Positions 9,948-17,720 of a stretch of 64,000 nucleotides of DNA are shown piece by piece; position 1 is the first letter of the stretch, and each line of letters begins with the position of its first letter. A model generated the notes under the pieces. The model did no database searches. It saw nothing but the letters and a program-made list of their open reading frames with translations, and was not told where the DNA came from. The DNA comes from Microbacter sp. GSS18 (GTDB lineage: Bacteria > Actinomycetota > Actinomycetes > Actinomycetales > Microbacteriaceae): NCBI GenBank assembly GCA_029319145.1, contig CP119753.1:3224001-3288000 (forward strand), given 5' to 3'. A program made the position numbers and the translations under genes.

Positions 9948-10816
9948 CACCGCTCCTCCCCTCCGGATGCCGCCGCCGACGTGTCGTCGGCGGCCGAGGT
10001 CTCCGTGCCGGCGGGACGGCGCAGCACGGTCAGATCGCCCGAGACGGAGTTCAGCCGGACGTCGGCGAACGAGCCGCTGAGCTCCCCCGTCGAACCCGCG
10101 TAGTTCGACATGGCCGAGGTGGACCGGACGATGCCGTCGATCTGCACGCGTCCGCTGACGCTGCGCGCGACGTAGTTGGCCGCGAGCCCCTCGTCCATCC
10201 GGATCGTGATGTCGCCGCCCACGGTGTTCACGCCCACCGAGTGCACGGGGCCCGTCGCGTCGATGAGCACGGAGCCGGCGACGGTGTCGGCGGTCGCCTT
10301 GCTCACCTCGCCTGTGACGGCGACATCGCCCGACACGCTGTTGGCGTTGACGGCACCCACGAGGCCTCGGGCCTGCACGTCGCCTGAGACGGCGTTGGCG
10401 ATGAGGTCGCCGGTGAGGCCGTCGACGAGGATGTCGCCCGAGACGGTGTTGACGCGGGCGTCCGTGGTCAGGCCCGAGACGAGCGCGCCGGCGGACACCA
10501 CGCCGAGGTTCAGAGCCACCGAGCGGGGGACGGCCACGCTGATCTCGGCCTTCGGTCCGCCCGCGCCGAAGTTGCGGAACACCTCGAGGAAGTTGTCCCA
10601 GCGCAGCTGCGGATGGTCGATCTCGACGGCGTCGCCCGTCACCTCGATGCGCAGATCCTTGACGGTGACGCTGTGGACCTCGATGCGCGCGCCGGGCTCG
10701 TCGTGGGCGATCACGTCGATCTGGCCGCCCACGAGGCCCGCCTTGAGGCTGCTGATGTTCTCGAGGTCGATCACCCGGGTCTCACCCGGGTGGACGATCC
10801 ACTTCTCCAGGGTCAT
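9947..10816 (-). CDS. DUF4097 beta-solenoid protein
   Basis: A 289-residue protein of the DUF4097 type. The central half is made of repeating turns with the pattern V-N-x-V-S-G-D-[IV], seven or so visible (NTVSGDI, NAVSGDV, NSVSGDV, NTVGGDI, RSVSGRV, NSVSGDL), which predicts a right-handed beta-solenoid. There is no signal peptide or transmembrane helix, so it is probably cytoplasmic or peripherally attached. Partner and ligand are unknown. DUF4097 genes are often paired with PadR regulators, as here. A good AAGGAG site precedes the ATG, so this gene has a leader, and two ATATAT-centred palindromes lie just upstream. Confidence 0.85.
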   Translation of the reverse strand: MTLEKWIVHPGETRVIDLENISSLKAGLVGGQIDVIAHDEPGARIEVHSVTVKDLRIEVTGDAVEIDHPQLRWDNFLEVFRNFGAGGPKAEISVAVPRSVALNLGVVSAGALVSGLTTDARVNTVSGDILVDGLTGDLIANAVSGDVQARGLVGAVNANSVSGDVAVTGEVSKATADTVAGSVLIDATGPVHSVGVNTVGGDITIRMDEGLAANYVARSVSGRVQIDGIVRSTSAMSNYAGSTGELSGSFADVRLNSVSGDLTVLRRPAGTETSAADDTSAAASGGEER

Positions 10817-10843
10817 GTCGTTCTCCTTACGACGAAGACTATT

Positions 10844-10884
10844 CGCGATATATCGCGTCTTCAGAATAACACGATATATCGCGA
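10844..10884. promoter_or_regulatory. Twin palindromic operator upstream of DUF4097-padR
   Basis: Two copies of an ATATAT-centred palindrome: CGCGATATATCGCG at 10844-10857 (perfect, 14 bp) and CGATATATCG at 10872-10881 with a one-sided CGCGA extension. Their centres are 26 bp apart. They lie 28-65 bp upstream of the DUF4097 start codon, where the promoter must be. The likely ligand is the PadR protein encoded at the end of the same operon; this is inferred from position. Confidence 0.75.
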
Positions 10885-10910
10885 GTTGGAAGACCGTGGG
10901 GTCACGACGG

Positions 10911-10941
10911 TTGACATTGACGCAACGTCAAGCTCTACCGT
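10911..10941 (+). promoter_or_regulatory. MerR-type promoter with 19-bp spacer and embedded operator
   Basis: TTGACA (10911-10916) and TACCGT (10936-10941) are separated by 19 bp. Between them is the perfect palindrome TTGACGCAACGTCAA (10917-10931). An over-long spacer with a dyad between the two boxes is the defining arrangement of MerR-activated promoters. The transcript would start about 18 bp before the MerR gene, which indicates autoregulation. Confidence 0.8.
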
Positions 10942-10965
10942 GAGTCGGGACGGAAGGAGGACGAC

Positions 10966-11739
10966 ATGGACTGGTCGATCCAGCACATCGCGCAGCTCGC
11001 CGGCACGACCAGCCGGACATTGCGTCACTACGACGACATCGGGCTCCTCGCGCCGACGCGCGTCGGCTCCAACGGCTACCGGTACTACGACCAGACCGCC
11101 CTCGTCCGGCTGCAGCGGATCCTGCTGCTGCGCGAACTCGGACTCGGCCTGCCGCAGATCGCCGAGATCGTCGACCGCGAGGCCGACGAGCAGACGGCGC
11201 TCGAGCGCCACCTCGCCTGGCTCCGCCAGGAGCAGGCGAGGCTCGAGCGTCGCATCGCCTCCGTCCGGACCACCATCGAAGCCCTGAGAGGAGGTGAACG
11301 ACTGATGGCAGAGAACATGTTCGACGGCTTCGACCACACGCAGTACAAGGACGAAGTCGAGCAGCGCTGGGGCAAGGACGCCTACGCCGACAGCGACCGC
11401 TGGTGGCGCGGCAAGACCGCGTCCGAGAAGGACGCGTTCACGCAGCAGGCCGCCCGGCTGCAGAGCGACTGGATCGCCGTCGCCGAGAGCGGCGCGCCAC
11501 CCGACGGCGAGCAGGCCGCCGAGGTGGCCGCGCGCCATGTCGCCTGGCTCACGGGCATACCCGGCACGCCGGCGGCGAGCGGCGACCCCGCCGCGCTCAA
11601 GGCGTACGTCACGGGCCTGGGCGACATGTACGTCGCCGATCCGCGGTTCGCGGCGAACTACGCCACGAGCGCGGGCGGCACGCTCGGCGCCGAGTTCGTG
11701 CGCGACGCGCTCGCCGCCTACGCGGCGGCGCATCTGTGA
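10966..11739 (+). CDS. MerR-family regulator with TipAS ligand-binding domain
   Basis: A 257-residue transcription activator. Residues 1-70 form the MerR winged helix (IQHIAQLAGTTSRTLRHYDD, then GYRYYD), followed by a coiled-coil dimerisation helix (about 75-110) and a C-terminal TipAS domain, recognisable by FDHTQYKDEVEQRWG near residue 125 and the helical bundle that follows. TipAS domains bind multidrug ligands such as thiopeptides. A second start within the gene (ATG at 11305, after AGAGGAGGTGAACGAC) could produce the ligand domain alone, as in tipA of Streptomyces. A 16-bp stem hairpin follows the stop. Confidence 0.9.
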   Translation: MDWSIQHIAQLAGTTSRTLRHYDDIGLLAPTRVGSNGYRYYDQTALVRLQRILLLRELGLGLPQIAEIVDREADEQTALERHLAWLRQEQARLERRIASVRTTIEALRGGERLMAENMFDGFDHTQYKDEVEQRWGKDAYADSDRWWRGKTASEKDAFTQQAARLQSDWIAVAESGAPPDGEQAAEVAARHVAWLTGIPGTPAASGDPAALKAYVTGLGDMYVADPRFAANYATSAGGTLGAEFVRDALAAYAAAHL

Positions 11740-11751
11740 GGCCCGCGCATG

Positions 11752-11796
11752 AGAGAGCGGATGCCGCAGGCCCCCCGGCCGCGGCATCCGCTCTCT
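11752..11796 (+). terminator. Strong hairpin between merR and the convergent small ORF
   Basis: A perfect 16-bp inverted repeat (AGAGAGCGGATGCCGC at 11752-11767 and its complement at 11781-11796) with a 13-base C-rich loop. It lies between the stop codons of convergent genes, so it can end transcription from both sides. No T-run follows, as is usual in very GC-rich actinobacteria. Confidence 0.75.
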
Positions 11797-11814
11797 GGTC
11801 TGAAGGCGATCCGG

Positions 11815-11976
11815 TCAGCGCCGGCTGCCGCTGATGACTCTGAACAGCAGCACGATCAGCGCGATGATTCCGGCGATCAGCGCAACCCACAGCAGCCAGC
11901 TGAGGGCCTCTCCGAGCCCTCCGACGATGGCGAGGACCACGGCGACGACGATGATGATGATCAGGGCGAGGTTCAT
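11815..11976 (-). CDS. 53-aa hydrophobic small membrane protein
   Basis: A 53-residue ORF starting ATG at 11974-11976 with AAGGAG about eight bases upstream. The product is two hydrophobic helices (LALIIIIVVAVVLAIVGGLG and LLWVALIAGIIALIVLLF) linked by a short turn and ending in a basic SGSRR tail. This resembles the many actinobacterial mini membrane proteins of the DUF/YtxH-like or hydrophobic-peptide kind, but I do not recognise a named family. The good ribosome-binding site, the absence of in-frame stops and the flanking terminator support a real gene. Function unknown. Confidence 0.7.
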   Translation of the reverse strand: MNLALIIIIVVAVVLAIVGGLGEALSWLLWVALIAGIIALIVLLFRVISGSRR

Positions 11977-12164
11977 GCGGATGTCTCCTTCTCTCGCCGG
12001 CGCTCATTCGCGCCGGATGCCTCGTGGGCACGGAAGACACTCTGGCACCGTCCCCCCATCACGGCGGTGGGGCTTGACGCGCTCGATGCGGCGGTGCTAT
12101 CCGCCTGCGATGGCCGGAAGGCAGGCCACCGGTCCGTCCGGCCGATGCGGGTACGGTGGGCCCC

Positions 12165-12578
12165 ATGCCGCAGCCCGTCGACACCCGCACTCTCGGGCTG
12201 GTGGTCGCGGGCGGCGCGGTGGGCGTGCTCGCGCGGGCCGCGATCCTCTCGCCGGTGGCCGACGCCGATGAGGCCGTGTGGGTGACGTTCGCTGTCAACA
12301 TCGCGGGCTCGCTCATGCTGGGCGTCGTGGTCGGCGTGCTCGGCGACCGCAGCCCGTCGATGCGTGCGTTCCTCGGCACCGGCGCCCTCGGCGGGTTCAC
12401 GACCTACAGTGCGTTCGCGGTCGCCTCGGCTCAGCTGATCTCCGTCCCCTGGCTCGCCCTGGTGCTCATGGCCGCATCGCTGGCCGCCGGCGTCCTCGCC
12501 GCGCTCGCGGGGCTCTTCATCGGCCGGCGCATCGCCGACGTGCCCGGTGAGGTCGAACGCGCCGAGGATGCCGAGTGA
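12165..12578 (+). CDS. crcB: CrcB/Fluc fluoride channel subunit 1
   Basis: A 137-residue four-helix fluoride channel subunit. The family marks NIAGSLMLG (near residue 45) and GALGGFTTYSAFA (near residue 76) are present. Fluc channels are antiparallel dimers; Gram-positive bacteria often carry two genes for a heterodimer, and the second follows with a four-base overlap. The ATG at 12165 is chosen because TACGGT (12152-12157) lies seven bases upstream; an in-frame GTG nine bases earlier is the alternative. The near absence of a leader argues against fluoride-riboswitch control. Confidence 0.93.
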   Translation: MPQPVDTRTLGLVVAGGAVGVLARAAILSPVADADEAVWVTFAVNIAGSLMLGVVVGVLGDRSPSMRAFLGTGALGGFTTYSAFAVASAQLISVPWLALVLMAASLAAGVLAALAGLFIGRRIADVPGEVERAEDAE

Positions 12579-12961
12579 ACATCGGGCAGCTGCTCCTGAT
12601 CGCTCTGACCGGCGGCATCGGCGCGGGACTGCGCTACAGCCTCGACCGGTGGCTGACCCGCGTTCCGGGCGAGTTCCCCCGCGGCATCCTCGTCGTCAAC
12701 GTGTCGGGTTCGCTGGCCCTCGGCATCGTCACGGGCCTCGGCGCGGCGGTCCTGCCCGCCGGCGTGCTCGCCGTGATCGGCACCGGGCTGCTGGGCGGCT
12801 ACACGACCTTCAGCACCGTGTGCGTCGAGTCAGTGCTGATCGCGCAGCGGCGACGGCGTCGCGAGGCGATCGCCAACCTCCTCGGCACGCTGGCCCTGGC
12901 GGTGATCGCCGCCGGCGTCGGCCTCGCCACGGGGCTGTGGGCGGCAGGGCTCGCCGGCTGA
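12575..12961 (+). CDS. crcB: CrcB/Fluc fluoride channel subunit 2
   Basis: A 128-residue Fluc subunit whose GTG start overlaps the TGA of the first crcB (GTGA), so the two are translationally coupled. It carries GGIGAGLRYSLDRW near residue 13, NVSGSLALG near residue 43 and GLLGGYTTFSTVCVE near residue 71, with the Thr-Thr-Phe-Ser stretch that lines the fluoride pathway. It most likely forms a heterodimer with the neighbour and exports fluoride from the cytoplasm. Confidence 0.94.
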   Translation: MNIGQLLLIALTGGIGAGLRYSLDRWLTRVPGEFPRGILVVNVSGSLALGIVTGLGAAVLPAGVLAVIGTGLLGGYTTFSTVCVESVLIAQRRRRREAIANLLGTLALAVIAAGVGLATGLWAAGLAG

Positions 12962-13082
12962 ATCACGCGTCGGCTCCGCGCCCGCTTCGCCCAGGCTGAG
13001 CCGTGAAATACTACAAGTCCCGATACATCCGCGTATTCGCGGCCGGGCACACCACAGCACACCCCGACTCCGAAGGCGCACC

Positions 13083-16000
13083 GTGTCGAAACTCGCCGTC
13101 CTGAGCCTGAAGAACCGGGCGCTCATCGCGCTCGTGACGATCGTCGCCGCCGTGTTCGGCGGCATCGCGCTGAACAGCCTGAAGCAGGAGCTCATCCCTT
13201 CGATCGAGTTCCCCGCGCTCATCGTCGTCTCGACCTACCCGGGGGCGTCGCCCGAGGTCGTCAACACGGACGTCTCGACGCCGATCGAGGCCGCCATCCA
13301 GGCCGTTCCGGGGCTGGCGGGGTCCACCGCGACGAGCACCACCAACGCCTCGATCGTCCAGGCGGAGTTCGACTACGGCACGAATCTCGGCACCGCCGAG
13401 CAGAAGATGACGCAGGCGATCAACCGCCTCGACCTTCCCGACGGCGTGGAGCCGACCGTCATCACGGCGAGCATCGATGACTTCCCGGTGATCCAGATCG
13501 CCGTCACCGGCTACGACGACGCCGACACGATCCAGGCGCAGCTCGAGCGCACCGTCGTGCCCGAACTCGAGGACGTCGACGGCGTGAACGCGGCGGAGAT
13601 CGTCGGAGGCATCGGCCAGCGCGTCACCATCACGCCCGATCAGGAGGCCCTCGCCGAGGCGGGCTACACGCAGCAGGCCATCACCGACGCCCTCGACCAG
13701 AACGGCGTGCTCTTCCCCGGCGGGAGCATCACCGAGGACGACGAGACGCTCACGGTCCAGACCGGCGCGAAGGTGACGAGCGTCGACGAGCTCGCCGACC
13801 TTCCGCTCGTCCCGACGGACGCCGAGCAGTTCGCCGCCGAGACGACGACGATCGGCGACGTCGCCGACGTCGAGCTCGACAAGGACCCCGTCACCACCAT
13901 CTCGCGCGTGAACGGCGAGCCGGCGCTCACGATCGCCGTCACGAAGCTCCCGGCCGCCAACACCGTCGACGTCTCGAACGGCGTCGCCGCGCTCCTGCCC
14001 GACCTCGAGGAGGGCCTGGGCGGCGCCGAGTTCACGATCGTGTTCGACCAGGCCCCGTACATCGAGCAGTCGATCGAGACGCTCGCGGTCGAGGGCATGC
14101 TCGGACTCGCCTTCGCCGTCCTGGTGATCCTGGTGTTCCTGCTGTCGGTGCGCGCGACGCTCGTCACGGCGATCTCGATCCCCACGAGCGTCCTCATCAC
14201 CTTCATCGGCATCCAGACCTTCGGGTACTCGCTGAACATCCTCACGCTCGGTGCCCTCACCATCTCGATCGGACGCGTCGTCGACGACTCGATCGTCGTG
14301 ATCGAGAACATCAAACGCCACTACGTCGGCGACGCCGACAAGCTGAAGTCGGTGCTGCGCGGCGTCGGCGAGGTGGCCACGGCGATCTCGTCGTCGACGA
14401 TCACCACCGTCGCGGTGTTCCTGCCCATCGCCTTCGTCAGCGACATCACGGGCGAGCTCTTCCGGCCGTTCGCGCTGACCGTCACGATCGCGATGCTGGC
14501 GTCCCTGCTGGTGGCCCTCACGATCGTGCCCGTGCTGGCGTACTGGTTCCTCAAGCCCGGCAAGCCCCTTCTCGACGACGAGGGGAACCAGGTCGACCCC
14601 GAGGACCCGGCGGCGCCGCCGTCGATCCTGCAGAAGGGCTATCTGCCGATTCTGCGGTGGACGCTGCGCCGCTCGTGGGTCACGCTCCTCCTGGCGGTGC
14701 TCGTGCTGGCCGGGACGGTCGCCGCGGCGCCGTTCATGAAGACCAACTTCCTCGGCGACTCGGGGCAGAACACCTTCACGATGACGCAGGACATCGGCGC
14801 GGCGCCGAGCCTGGAGTCCGAGCAGGCCGCGGCCGAGCGGGTCGAGGAGGTGCTGCTCGACATCGAGGGCATCGAGACCGTGCAGGCCTCGATCGGCACG
14901 AGCGGATCGGCCCTCGCGGACGCCTTCTCCGGCGGCGGCAGCGGCATCACCTACTCGATCACGACGGACGAGCACGCCGACCAGGTGGCGCTGCGCGACG
15001 AGGTCATCGCCGCGATGGCCGACCTCGACGACGTCGGCGAGATCACGGTGTCGGCGTCGGGCGGCGGCTTCGGCTCGAGCGACATCGAGATCGGCGTGAC
15101 CGCGCCCGACTCCGCGACACTGCAGGAGGCGACCGACGTCGTGGTCGAGGCCGCCGGCGGGGCAGACGGCGTGTCGCAGGTCTCGAGCAACCTGGCGGCG
15201 TCGCTGCCGTACATCGCTGTGTCCGTCGACCGCGAGGAGGCCGCCGCGCGCGGCCTGTCGGAGGTCGCGGTGGGCGCGCTGGTGTCCAACACCATGCGGC
15301 CCCAGTCGGTCGGAGCCGTCGAGATCGACGACACCGCACTGACGGTGTACCTCGCGGCGAGCGACGAGCCCGCGAGCCTCGACGAGCTGCGCGAGCTGGA
15401 GATCCCCACCGCGACCGGTCCCGTCGAGCTTCAGGACGTCGCGACGGTCGAGGTCGCCGAAGGCCCGACCTCGATCACGACCGAGCGCGGCCAGCGCACC
15501 GCGACGGTGGCCGTGACGCCCGCGACCGACGACCTGACGGCCGCGACCGCGGCGGTCGACGAGGTGCTTGCCGACATCGACCTGCCCGAGGGCGCCCGCG
15601 CCGATCTCGGCGGCGTCGTGTCGCAGCAGCAGGACGCATTCTCGCAGCTGGGCCTGGCCCTGCTGGCGGCGATCCTCATCGTGTACGTCGTGATGGTCGC
15701 GACCTTCAAGTCGCTGCGTCAGCCGCTGCTGCTGCTGGTCTCGGTGCCCTTCGCCGCGACCGGCGCGATCCTGCTGCAGATCGCCACCGGCGTCCCGCTG
15801 GGCGTCGCGTCCCTCATCGGCGTGCTCATGCTGATCGGCATCGTCGTGACGAACGCGATCGTCCTCGTCGACCTCGTCAACCAGTACCGGGAGAAGGGTC
15901 TGTCCGCGCACGATGCGACCATCGCCGGCGGCGCGCGCAGGCTCCGGCCGATCCTGATGACGGCGCTCGCGACGATCTTCGCTCTCACGCCCATGGCGCT

Positions 16001-17081
16001 CGGGATCACCGGCGAGGGCGGTTTCATCTCGCAGCCGCTCGCGATCGTGGTGATCGGCGGACTCGTGTCCTCGACCGTGCTGACGCTGCTCGTGCTGCCG
16101 ACGCTCTACAACCTCGTCGAGGGCGCGAAGGAGCGGAGGCAGGCTCGCCGCGCCGCGAAGTCCGCGGCGTCCGTCACCGAGGGCGCGGAGGAGACCGAGG
16201 GTGCCGGCGATACCGCGCCCGCGAGCGCCGAGCCCGTGTTCGAGACCCGGCGTGAACGTCGTCTCGCCGCCGCCGCGGCCGCTGCGGTGACCACGGGCTC
16301 GATCGCGATCGTGACCGCGGAGGACGTGGAGGTGCCGCCGATCGAGGAGGCGCCCGACGTCGAGGTTCCGGACGGCACCCCCGCCCCCGCGGGCGCCGCC
16401 GACATCGTCGACATCGTCGACATCCCGACGGCGGACGCCGACGAGACGTCGGGCGAGGATGCCGTCGGAGCCGTCGGAGCCGTCGGAGCCGTCGGAGCCG
16501 TCGGAGCCGTCGGAGCCGTCGGAGCCGTCGAGGACGCCGCGCCCGAGGTTACCGAGCCGTCCGCGGACGACGCCGACCGGCCGGCCACGGGCGGACTGCC
16601 CGGTGCGGACCGGCTGCCGGGCGGCCGGCTGCCCGGAGCGGACAAGCTCGCCGGTGCGTGGAGCGCGCCGAGCGCCTACCGTCCGTCGGGCCTGGGTGCG
16701 GACGACAGTGCGGTCGCGGACGTCGGCGCCGAATCGGATGCTGACGCGGACGTCGAGACGGATGCCGCCTCCGGTGCAGACGCGGAGCCGGAGGCGCCGG
16801 AGTCGGTGACCGAAGCGGATGCGCACGACGATGCCGATCAGAGCGGCAATGAGGATTCGGAGCACGTGAGCGACGCCGACGTCGAAGGCGCCGAGGGCGG
16901 TTCCGAGCCTGCCGCGGAGGCCGAAGGCGAGGACTCCGGTGACGCGCACGCGCCTTCGGACGAAGCGCGCGACGACGTTCCCGAGCACACCGACGGGTCA
17001 GGATCCGACGCCGTGCCCGAGGGTGCCGAGGAATCCGGTTCCGACGCCGGGGACGGTGCGTCCGACGACGAGGAGCGCTGA
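13083..17081 (+). CDS. RND-superfamily efflux permease with long acidic tail
   Basis: A 1332-residue RND transporter. Residues 1-1020 show the usual plan: TM1, a first periplasmic-type loop, TM2-6, TM7, a second loop and TM8-12. The TM4 proton-relay motif GRVVDDSIVVIENI (near residue 400) has both aspartates; TM10 reads GIVVTNAIVLVDLVNQY without the AcrB lysine, as in Gram-positive homologues. After the last helix there is a tail of about 300 residues, rich in Asp/Glu/Ala, containing a run of Gly-Ala-Val repeats encoded by 9-bp tandem repeats. No adaptor or outer-membrane partner gene is near. Substrate unknown; lipid or drug export is possible. The GTG at 13083 is the start. Confidence 0.9.
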   Translation: MSKLAVLSLKNRALIALVTIVAAVFGGIALNSLKQELIPSIEFPALIVVSTYPGASPEVVNTDVSTPIEAAIQAVPGLAGSTATSTTNASIVQAEFDYGTNLGTAEQKMTQAINRLDLPDGVEPTVITASIDDFPVIQIAVTGYDDADTIQAQLERTVVPELEDVDGVNAAEIVGGIGQRVTITPDQEALAEAGYTQQAITDALDQNGVLFPGGSITEDDETLTVQTGAKVTSVDELADLPLVPTDAEQFAAETTTIGDVADVELDKDPVTTISRVNGEPALTIAVTKLPAANTVDVSNGVAALLPDLEEGLGGAEFTIVFDQAPYIEQSIETLAVEGMLGLAFAVLVILVFLLSVRATLVTAISIPTSVLITFIGIQTFGYSLNILTLGALTISIGRVVDDSIVVIENIKRHYVGDADKLKSVLRGVGEVATAISSSTITTVAVFLPIAFVSDITGELFRPFALTVTIAMLASLLVALTIVPVLAYWFLKPGKPLLDDEGNQVDPEDPAAPPSILQKGYLPILRWTLRRSWVTLLLAVLVLAGTVAAAPFMKTNFLGDSGQNTFTMTQDIGAAPSLESEQAAAERVEEVLLDIEGIETVQASIGTSGSALADAFSGGGSGITYSITTDEHADQVALRDEVIAAMADLDDVGEITVSASGGGFGSSDIEIGVTAPDSATLQEATDVVVEAAGGADGVSQVSSNLAASLPYIAVSVDREEAAARGLSEVAVGALVSNTMRPQSVGAVEIDDTALTVYLAASDEPASLDELRELEIPTATGPVELQDVATVEVAEGPTSITTERGQRTATVAVTPATDDLTAATAAVDEVLADIDLPEGARADLGGVVSQQQDAFSQLGLALLAAILIVYVVMVATFKSLRQPLLLLVSVPFAATGAILLQIATGVPLGVASLIGVLMLIGIVVTNAIVLVDLVNQYREKGLSAHDATIAGGARRLRPILMTALATIFALTPMALGITGEGGFISQPLAIVVIGGLVSSTVLTLLVLPTLYNLVEGAKERRQARRAAKSAASVTEGAEETEGAGDTAPASAEPVFETRRERRLAAAAAAAVTTGSIAIVTAEDVEVPPIEEAPDVEVPDGTPAPAGAADIVDIVDIPTADADETSGEDAVGAVGAVGAVGAVGAVGAVGAVEDAAPEVTEPSADDADRPATGGLPGADRLPGGRLPGADKLAGAWSAPSAYRPSGLGADDSAVADVGAESDADADVETDAASGADAEPEAPESVTEADAHDDADQSGNEDSEHVSDADVEGAEGGSEPAAEAEGEDSGDAHAPSDEARDDVPEHTDGSGSDAVPEGAEESGSDAGDGASDDEER
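16461..16532 (+). repeat. 9-bp tandem repeat in RND tail (GCCGTCGGA x7)
   Basis: Seven perfect head-to-tail copies of GCCGTCGGA followed by a degenerate copy. In frame they encode Ala-Val-Gly units. Since the unit is three codons, slippage would change tail length without breaking the frame. Confidence 0.95.
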
Positions 17082-17090
17082 GGTCCCGCG

Positions 17091-17720
17091 TCAGCCGGCC
17101 GCGCGGCGCGGTCGCTGCAGCCACGGGCGCAGCACGCGGGTCACGGCCGGCAGGACGGCGTAGGTCATGAGCGGTGTCAGCACCACCGTCGTGATGAGCA
17201 CACGCACGATGAGGTGGAGTGCCTCGAACCCGGGGACGTAGCCCAGCAGCCATGACGCGAGCAGGTTGACGGGGAAGAACCCGAGCCAGATCGTCACGGC
17301 CTGCTTCCACCGCGGAGGCGCCGCCGGAATGGGCTGACGGACGGGAGCGGTGCGCGGCTCATCCGCTCCGGGCCACGATTCGACGTCGGTGGCGAACGGC
17401 GCGTCGAACCAGCCCTCGATGCCGGTGCGCCGCTCTATCCTCACCTCGCGGGCGAAGGGCCGTCCGGACTGAAGCCACCACGCTCGCTGCGCCGAGTCCT
17501 CCCACGCCTCCAGGGTGGCGATGTCGCGGAACCGGTAGAGCATGTACCAGAGGTCGCTGGCCTCGCCGGCGCGGACCCAGCCCGAGCCCAGGAAGCCCTC
17601 GAAGCCGGTCGCCAGGTCGGTGCCGGCCTGCATCCAGCTGGTCGCCTCGACGGTGCGTGCCGGGTCGATGCGCCGCTCGATCGCGACGGTGATGGGATGC
17701 GGGGACTCCGGGTCTGCCAT
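17091..17720 (-). CDS. ABM-domain protein with C-terminal membrane helices
   Basis: A 209-residue protein. Residues 1-110 resemble an antibiotic-biosynthesis-monooxygenase (dimeric alpha-beta barrel) domain, with TVAIERRIDPARTVEATSWM near the start and LWYMLYRFRDIATLEAWEDS in the middle; residues 130-205 hold two hydrophobic helices (VTIWLGFFPVNLLASWLLG and LIVRVLITTVVLTPLMTYAV). ABM proteins with this added membrane half are common in bacteria and uncharacterised. The ATG at 17718-17720 starts the conserved domain. Its first 280 bp are overlapped in another frame by the open end of the upstream DUF998 reading frame. Confidence 0.82.
   Translation of the reverse strand: MADPESPHPITVAIERRIDPARTVEATSWMQAGTDLATGFEGFLGSGWVRAGEASDLWYMLYRFRDIATLEAWEDSAQRAWWLQSGRPFAREVRIERRTGIEGWFDAPFATDVESWPGADEPRTAPVRQPIPAAPPRWKQAVTIWLGFFPVNLLASWLLGYVPGFEALHLIVRVLITTVVLTPLMTYAVLPAVTRVLRPWLQRPRRAAG

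Noticed and set aside
11977..12164. Possible fluoride riboswitch ahead of the crcB pair
   Set aside because: The -10 box (12152-12157) sits seven bases before the start codon, leaving no leader, and the conserved riboswitch core is not visible.
16461..16532. Phase-variation switch in the RND tail
   Set aside because: The repeat unit is nine bases, so slippage changes tail length only and cannot turn the reading frame off.
13011..17081. Very long minus-strand open frames opposite the RND gene and similar shadows opposite purM-purF, the Ski2-like helicase and the RND C-terminus
   Set aside because: They are antisense frames of GC-rich genes with Arg/Ala/Pro-biased translations, no recognisable domains and no start signals.
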